Shown: one piece after another, positions 54,237 through 58,099 of the stretch
Numbering within the stretch: the stretch's first letter is position 1
Layout: every line of letters begins with the position of its first letter
Source of the DNA: Saprospiraceae bacterium
Lineage (GTDB): Bacteria > Bacteroidota > Bacteroidia > Chitinophagales > Saprospiraceae
Assembly: GCA_021298575.1 (NCBI GenBank)
Contig: JAJTFM010000020.1
Location: forward strand, 1-58,099
Length of the DNA stretch: 58,099 nucleotides
Direction of reading: 5' to 3'
Position numbers and translations under genes: made by a program
Notes under the pieces: model-generated
Told to the model about the DNA's origin: nothing
The model's input: only the letters and a program-made list of their open reading frames with translations
The model's database searches: none

Positions 54237-57200
54237 ATGAGAACCCGCAACATCTTTATTGCCCTGATTGCCCTTCTGCTGGGCATTTGGTACTTCGCCT
54301 CGCGTTCCGGCGGGGAGAAGATTGTACGCCCGAACGATCCCTGGGTATTCCGTTCGGTGCTCGACAAGCAGCCCCGTATGGTTACCTTCGCCCTGAACGA
54401 CAAGCTCTGGGTTTCCTACTCCACCGACTCCTGCTCTCTGTACAAGGCCTGGGCAGGCAGTGTTGACTTTTCGGGGGCTGTTTATAACATGCGGCACGGG
54501 CCTCAGCCGATGAGTGTTGGGGCATCCTGGTTTGAGAACAAGCACAGGAGGCCATGGCTGGTAACCACGGGTGGCAAAACGGAAAACCCGCACACCGATT
54601 ACAAGGGGCACCGTTATCTGAAGAACGGAGAGGCGGAAATCATGTACGATCTGGTACTCGCCAGCGGACAGCGTATCCGTATCAATGAGCGCCCTTCCTT
54701 CGTAAATAATGATGGTCAACCCGGCTTCGAGCGCCGCTTCAGCGTGGAAAATGCACCCGCTGACGCTGTGATAGAACTGAAAAGCAATGTGGCCTCCATC
54801 GTCGGACCAAGCAATGTGCAGACAGACGGCTCATGGAAACCACAGGGTGATATTACACCGCTTTCCAACGACGTCGGCGTTTCCGCTGTATCTGTTGACG
54901 GGACGCTGACGCTCAACAGCAAGGGTGAAACAACCCTCACAACGATGTTTGTGAAACAGCCCCTGCTCCCGAATCCTTTTGATGCAGAAAGGGTGGCCGA
55001 AGCGGAGGGTGAGGCCTCCGGAACCATGAGTGCCGGAGAAAAAATCATTGCCAAGAGCGACTGCCGGACCTGCCATAATCCGGAGGTGCAGACTGTCGGC
55101 CCGGGCTATAAACAGATCGCAGAGCGCTACAAAAATACTCCCGAGAATGTGGAAATGCTCGCTGGGAAGGTCATAAAGGGTGGTTCCGGCGTGTGGGGCC
55201 TTGCTGCCATGAGCGCTCACCCCGACCTGCAGCCCGACGATGCAAAATCCATCATCGCTTATGTGCTCTCTCTTGATGAAGGTGAGGATAACGGAGAGGG
55301 CGGCGGCCCTTCGAAGCAACTGGCCGATATTCCTGACAACCAGTGGCTTAAATCCGACGTCGTAGTGAAGGATCAGGATCTGGCGCCGGGGCTTCTGGTC
55401 AACTTGTGGGTATCTGACAAGCCGCTGAGCCGTCTGGCTGATATCAATTCGGCCGCTCCCCCTGCCATGAATGCGGTGGCAGCCAAAGTGGAAGCCTCCG
55501 GACAGGATTTTGGCGATTTGAAGGACAATTTCGGTCTTCACGCCGAGGGATATATCTTTCTCGACAAGGACGACAATATTGTATTCCAGTTGTCGAGCGA
55601 TGACGGTAGCAAACTTTCCATTGACGGCCGGACGCTCATAGAGCATGATGGCCCGCACGGTATGGAGCCCCGGGAGGCCGAAGTGGCACTCCGGGCCGGG
55701 TATCATCCGATTAATATTGAATACTTCCAGGGTGGCGGTGGTCGCGGTATTTCGCTGAAATGGATTCGCCATGGTGCCAACAGCTTTGTAACCATCCCGG
55801 AAAACAACTTTTTTCACAAAAAAATGAAAGGGGAGGAAGCACTGGCCACCATGTCGGGAACCTCCACCGCAATCCCCGGTGATGGTGCGCCCCTGTCGGA
55901 GGTACACCCCTCCTTTGATCTCACACAGGCGCGACCAGAGGAGTTTCTGCCCAAGGTGGCTGGCATGGATTTCCTGCCCGATGGTCGCCTGGTCGTTTCC
56001 ACCTGGGATGCAATGGGTGCCGTTTATGTGTTGAGCAATGTGAGCAGCGGAGACCCCAAAAAGATCAAGGTAAGAAGAATTGCCCAGGGCCTTGCCGAGC
56101 CGCTCGGCCTGAAAGTGGTAGATGGTACTATTTACGTACTGCAGAAACAGGAACTGACCAGACTCGTGGATACCAATAACGATGATATCATAGACGAGTA
56201 CCAGTGTTTTGCCAGGGGCTGGCTTGCCTCTGCCAATTTCCATGAGTTTGCTTTCGGCCTTGCCTATAAAGACGGGTATTTCTACGCGGCACTGGCAACG
56301 GCAATCAATCCGGGCGGCGCCAGCACTCGGCCGCAGATAACCGATCGGGGCAAGGCTGTAAAAATCAGTGTTCAGGACGGTAGCGTGGAGTTCGTCGCGC
56401 GCGGCCTGCGCACACCCGATGGTGTGGGTATTGGTCCCGATGGAGAGGTATTTATCGCCGATAATCAGGGCGACTGGCTTCCTTCATCCAAGATATTGCA
56501 TGTAAAGCCGGGTGCATTTTACAATTCGTACTCCGTTGACAGTGCTGCAGTAGCACAGCTGCCCGTCACGCAACCAGTGGTCTGGCTTCCGCAGGACGAG
56601 ATAGGCAACTCGCCCACACAGCCGGCGGTCATTAACGACGGACCGTACAAAAATCAGTTGATTCACGGCGATGTGTGCTACGGCGGCCTCCAGCGCGTAT
56701 TCGTGGAAAAAGTAAACGGCGACTATCAGGGGTGCGTTTTCCGGTTCACACAGGGACTTGAGGGTGGTACCCACCGTCTGGCCTGGGGACCCGATGGCGC
56801 TCTTTATATAGGTATGATTGGCAACCCCGGCAACTGGAGCCAGGCCAATAAACTCTGGTACGGACTGCAGCGAATGAAATACAACGGACAGTCAACCTTT
56901 GAAATGCTGGCTATACGCGCCAAAACAAACGGCATGGAGATTGAGTTTACCGAGCCGCTGCGCGAAGGTGACGGCTGGGATCCGGCGCAATTTCAGGTAG
57001 AGCAGTGGTGGTACAAGCCCACACCGCAGTACGGCGGTCCCAAGATGGATCTGACGCAGATGCCGGTTAAATCGGCTACTGTTTCGGCCGACAGGATGAA
57101 AGTATTTCTGGAAGTACCGGGTCTGAAGCCGCAACATGTGGTACATATCCGGCTGAGAAATATCCCGCTCTCCGATTTGGATCATGAAATCTGGACGACA

Positions 57201-57950
57201 GAGGGGTGGTACACCCTGAACAGTATTCCTGCTGACAATCCGGGTGTTGCAGGTGTTGCACCTGCGCCTGTGCAGCCCGTACCCGACAATACGCTTTCTG
57301 AAAAAGAGAAACGCGATGGCTGGGAGCTCCTGTTCGACGGACAAACCCTGAATGGCTGGCATAAATACGGCAAGGAAACAATCGGGAAAGCCTGGGTAAT
57401 TAATGACAATGCCATTCACCTGGAGGCGTCACCGAACGCTGATGGAGGAGATATTGTCACTAACGAGGCCTTCGGTGATTACGAGCTGCAACTGGACTGG
57501 AAAATAGGGGCTTGCGGCAATTCGGGTATCATATACAATGTGGTGGAAGATCCGTCCAAATACGGGTATGTCTGGATGACTGGTCCCGAGATGCAGGTGC
57601 TCGACAACTCCTGTCACCCGGACTCCAAATTCCCCAAACACCGGGCGGGTGATCTGTATGACATGATTGAGTGTAAATACCCGACCGTGAAACCTGCGGG
57701 AGAGTGGAATCACGTATTGCTGCGATTCCGGAACGGGAAAGTGGAGCACTGGCTGAACAACCGGAAAGTGGTGGAACTGCAGATGTTCCGCAACGGAAAG
57801 CCCACCAAAGAGTGGCTTGATCTGATTGCGGGCAGCAAGTTCCCCAAAATACCGGCACCCGCTTTTGGCATGTCGCAGAAAGGGAAAATAGCTCTGCAGG
57901 ATCACGGAGATCCGGTGTGGTACAAAAACATCAAAATCAGGAAATATTGA
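54237..57950 (+). CDS. membrane-anchored cytochrome c / PA14 / propeller dehydrogenase / DUF1080 fusion
   Basis: The protein is 1237 residues from the ATG at 54237 (MRTRNIFIALIALLLGIW signal/anchor); 31 upstream codons are not signal-like. Order: an N-terminal beta domain (~30-260); a class I cytochrome c with heme motif C276-R-T-C-H and likely Met325 ligand (GLAAMSAHPDL); a PA14 domain (~365-530: HAEGYIFLDKDDNIVFQLSS, SIDGRTLIEHDG); a propeller like glucose/sorbosone or PQQ-type dehydrogenases (~560-890: GMDFLPDGRLVVSTWDAMGA, TPDGVGIGPDGEVFIADNQG); a short linker domain; and a DUF1080 3-keto-glycoside hydrolase domain (~1020-1237: GWELLFDGQTLNGWHKYG). Inferred: oxidises a sugar, passes electrons to heme, and cleaves the 3-keto product. 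Confidence 0.85.
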   Translation: MRTRNIFIALIALLLGIWYFASRSGGEKIVRPNDPWVFRSVLDKQPRMVTFALNDKLWVSYSTDSCSLYKAWAGSVDFSGAVYNMRHGPQPMSVGASWFENKHRRPWLVTTGGKTENPHTDYKGHRYLKNGEAEIMYDLVLASGQRIRINERPSFVNNDGQPGFERRFSVENAPADAVIELKSNVASIVGPSNVQTDGSWKPQGDITPLSNDVGVSAVSVDGTLTLNSKGETTLTTMFVKQPLLPNPFDAERVAEAEGEASGTMSAGEKIIAKSDCRTCHNPEVQTVGPGYKQIAERYKNTPENVEMLAGKVIKGGSGVWGLAAMSAHPDLQPDDAKSIIAYVLSLDEGEDNGEGGGPSKQLADIPDNQWLKSDVVVKDQDLAPGLLVNLWVSDKPLSRLADINSAAPPAMNAVAAKVEASGQDFGDLKDNFGLHAEGYIFLDKDDNIVFQLSSDDGSKLSIDGRTLIEHDGPHGMEPREAEVALRAGYHPINIEYFQGGGGRGISLKWIRHGANSFVTIPENNFFHKKMKGEEALATMSGTSTAIPGDGAPLSEVHPSFDLTQARPEEFLPKVAGMDFLPDGRLVVSTWDAMGAVYVLSNVSSGDPKKIKVRRIAQGLAEPLGLKVVDGTIYVLQKQELTRLVDTNNDDIIDEYQCFARGWLASANFHEFAFGLAYKDGYFYAALATAINPGGASTRPQITDRGKAVKISVQDGSVEFVARGLRTPDGVGIGPDGEVFIADNQGDWLPSSKILHVKPGAFYNSYSVDSAAVAQLPVTQPVVWLPQDEIGNSPTQPAVINDGPYKNQLIHGDVCYGGLQRVFVEKVNGDYQGCVFRFTQGLEGGTHRLAWGPDGALYIGMIGNPGNWSQANKLWYGLQRMKYNGQSTFEMLAIRAKTNGMEIEFTEPLREGDGWDPAQFQVEQWWYKPTPQYGGPKMDLTQMPVKSATVSADRMKVFLEVPGLKPQHVVHIRLRNIPLSDLDHEIWTTEGWYTLNSIPADNPGVAGVAPAPVQPVPDNTLSEKEKRDGWELLFDGQTLNGWHKYGKETIGKAWVINDNAIHLEASPNADGGDIVTNEAFGDYELQLDWKIGACGNSGIIYNVVEDPSKYGYVWMTGPEMQVLDNSCHPDSKFPKHRAGDLYDMIECKYPTVKPAGEWNHVLLRFRNGKVEHWLNNRKVVELQMFRNGKPTKEWLDLIAGSKFPKIPAPAFGMSQKGKIALQDHGDPVWYKNIKIRKY

Positions 57951-57956
57951 CAAGCC

Positions 57957-57996
57957 CGGAGGCGCGGAGGTGATTAACCCCGCGCCTCCGTGTTTT
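57957..57996 (+). terminator. terminator of the cytochrome c fusion gene
   Basis: CGGAGGCGCGG / CCGCGCCTCCG (11 bp, perfect) with a 12-nt loop is followed by TGTTTTT. It overlaps the 3' end of the minus-strand gene. Confidence 0.8.
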
Positions 57997-58099
57997 TATG
58001 GTGAAAAAGGCGTACGATACCATTCGCCAGCAAATACTGGCCGGCCAGGTAGGTGGCCATAACCACGAATGGAGCGCCTTCAAAACTGTGGCCGAACAG
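57974..58099 (-). CDS. 3' end of a membrane-protein gene, possibly YhhN-like
   Basis: Forty-one codons run from the window edge to a TAA at 57974-57976. They encode LFGHSFEGAPFVVMATYLAG, a hydrophobic helix with QYLLANGIVRLF, then a basic tail. The helix plus TY.AGQYL pattern is reminiscent of the last segment of YhhN/lysoplasmalogenase proteins, but too little is present to be firm. It is convergent with the cytochrome c fusion gene. Confidence 0.45.
   Translation of the reverse strand: MFGHSFEGAPFVVMATYLAGQYLLANGIVRLFHHKNTEARG

Noticed and set aside
54831-56243. 470-codon minus-strand ORF opposite the cytochrome c fusion
   Set aside because: It is antisense to a well-supported multidomain gene and lacks any recognisable motif.
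1-58099. CRISPR array or rRNA genes
   Set aside because: No regularly spaced direct repeats or rRNA signatures were seen; the only tandem repeats are the short ATCTGCG units and the 90-bp coding repeats.

Overview
The window looks like a chromosomal segment of a Bacteroidota bacterium, most plausibly of the Saprospiria/Chitinophagia side. Three secreted proteins end in type IX secretion (T9SS) type A sorting domains. There is a CarboxypepD_reg/TonB-dependent receptor, a DUF5916 protein, an SPFH protein, FeoA/FeoB, and promoters of the Bacteroidota form TTG-N20-TAnnTTTG (clear examples before the SPFH gene and before rpsF). Species cannot be named from sequence alone.

Layout. 1-8040 is an accessory stretch lying between a truncated 3' copy of a comM-type Mg-chelatase gene (95-595) and the intact comM (8038-9612). 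It holds a double-HTH regulator, a large T9SS beta-helix protein, two tandem paralogous secreted proteins, and a decayed four-helix-bundle gene bracketed by imperfect inverted repeats. 9613-26442 is mostly housekeeping: panC, an SPFH protein, a C10 cysteine protease, DUF1573, tRNA-Leu(CAG), the rpsF-rpsR-rplI operon, a GCS2-like ligase with CBS domains, an AlkA-like glycosylase, a DinB/YfiT protein with an AT-hook tail, a broken deacylase, recA and an ATP-grasp protein. 26519-36958 carries DUF5916, then a TetR-TolC-HlyD-RND efflux operon whose RND gene has an internal deletion and frameshift, then a DUF4143 ATPase. 36961-46502 has feoA-feoB-DUF1963, a 2OG-Fe(II) oxygenase, and a minus-strand cluster (peptide-binding protein, DUF3127, a Trp-repeat secreted protein, and an FAD oxidoreductase with an in-frame TAG). 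46700-58099 has an ECF sigma factor with a small downstream gene, a TonB receptor, divergent purF/purC, a cytochrome c-PA14-propeller-DUF1080 fusion, and the 3' end of a membrane-protein gene.

The clearest non-gene signal is a small MITE-like element of 151-161 bp. It forms an almost full-length hairpin, has ends GAGCTTGTTCAGGA..., and is flanked by a 3-bp TAA duplication. Two copies are nearly complete (9636-9796 and 35449-35599), and a solo end lies at 51152-51165. At two of the three sites the TAA next to the element is the stop codon of a gene. The window also holds five broken genes: the comM fragment, the four-helix-bundle gene, the deacylase, the RND pump and the FAD oxidoreductase. 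This means either active gene decay or residual assembly error, and read mapping would separate the two.
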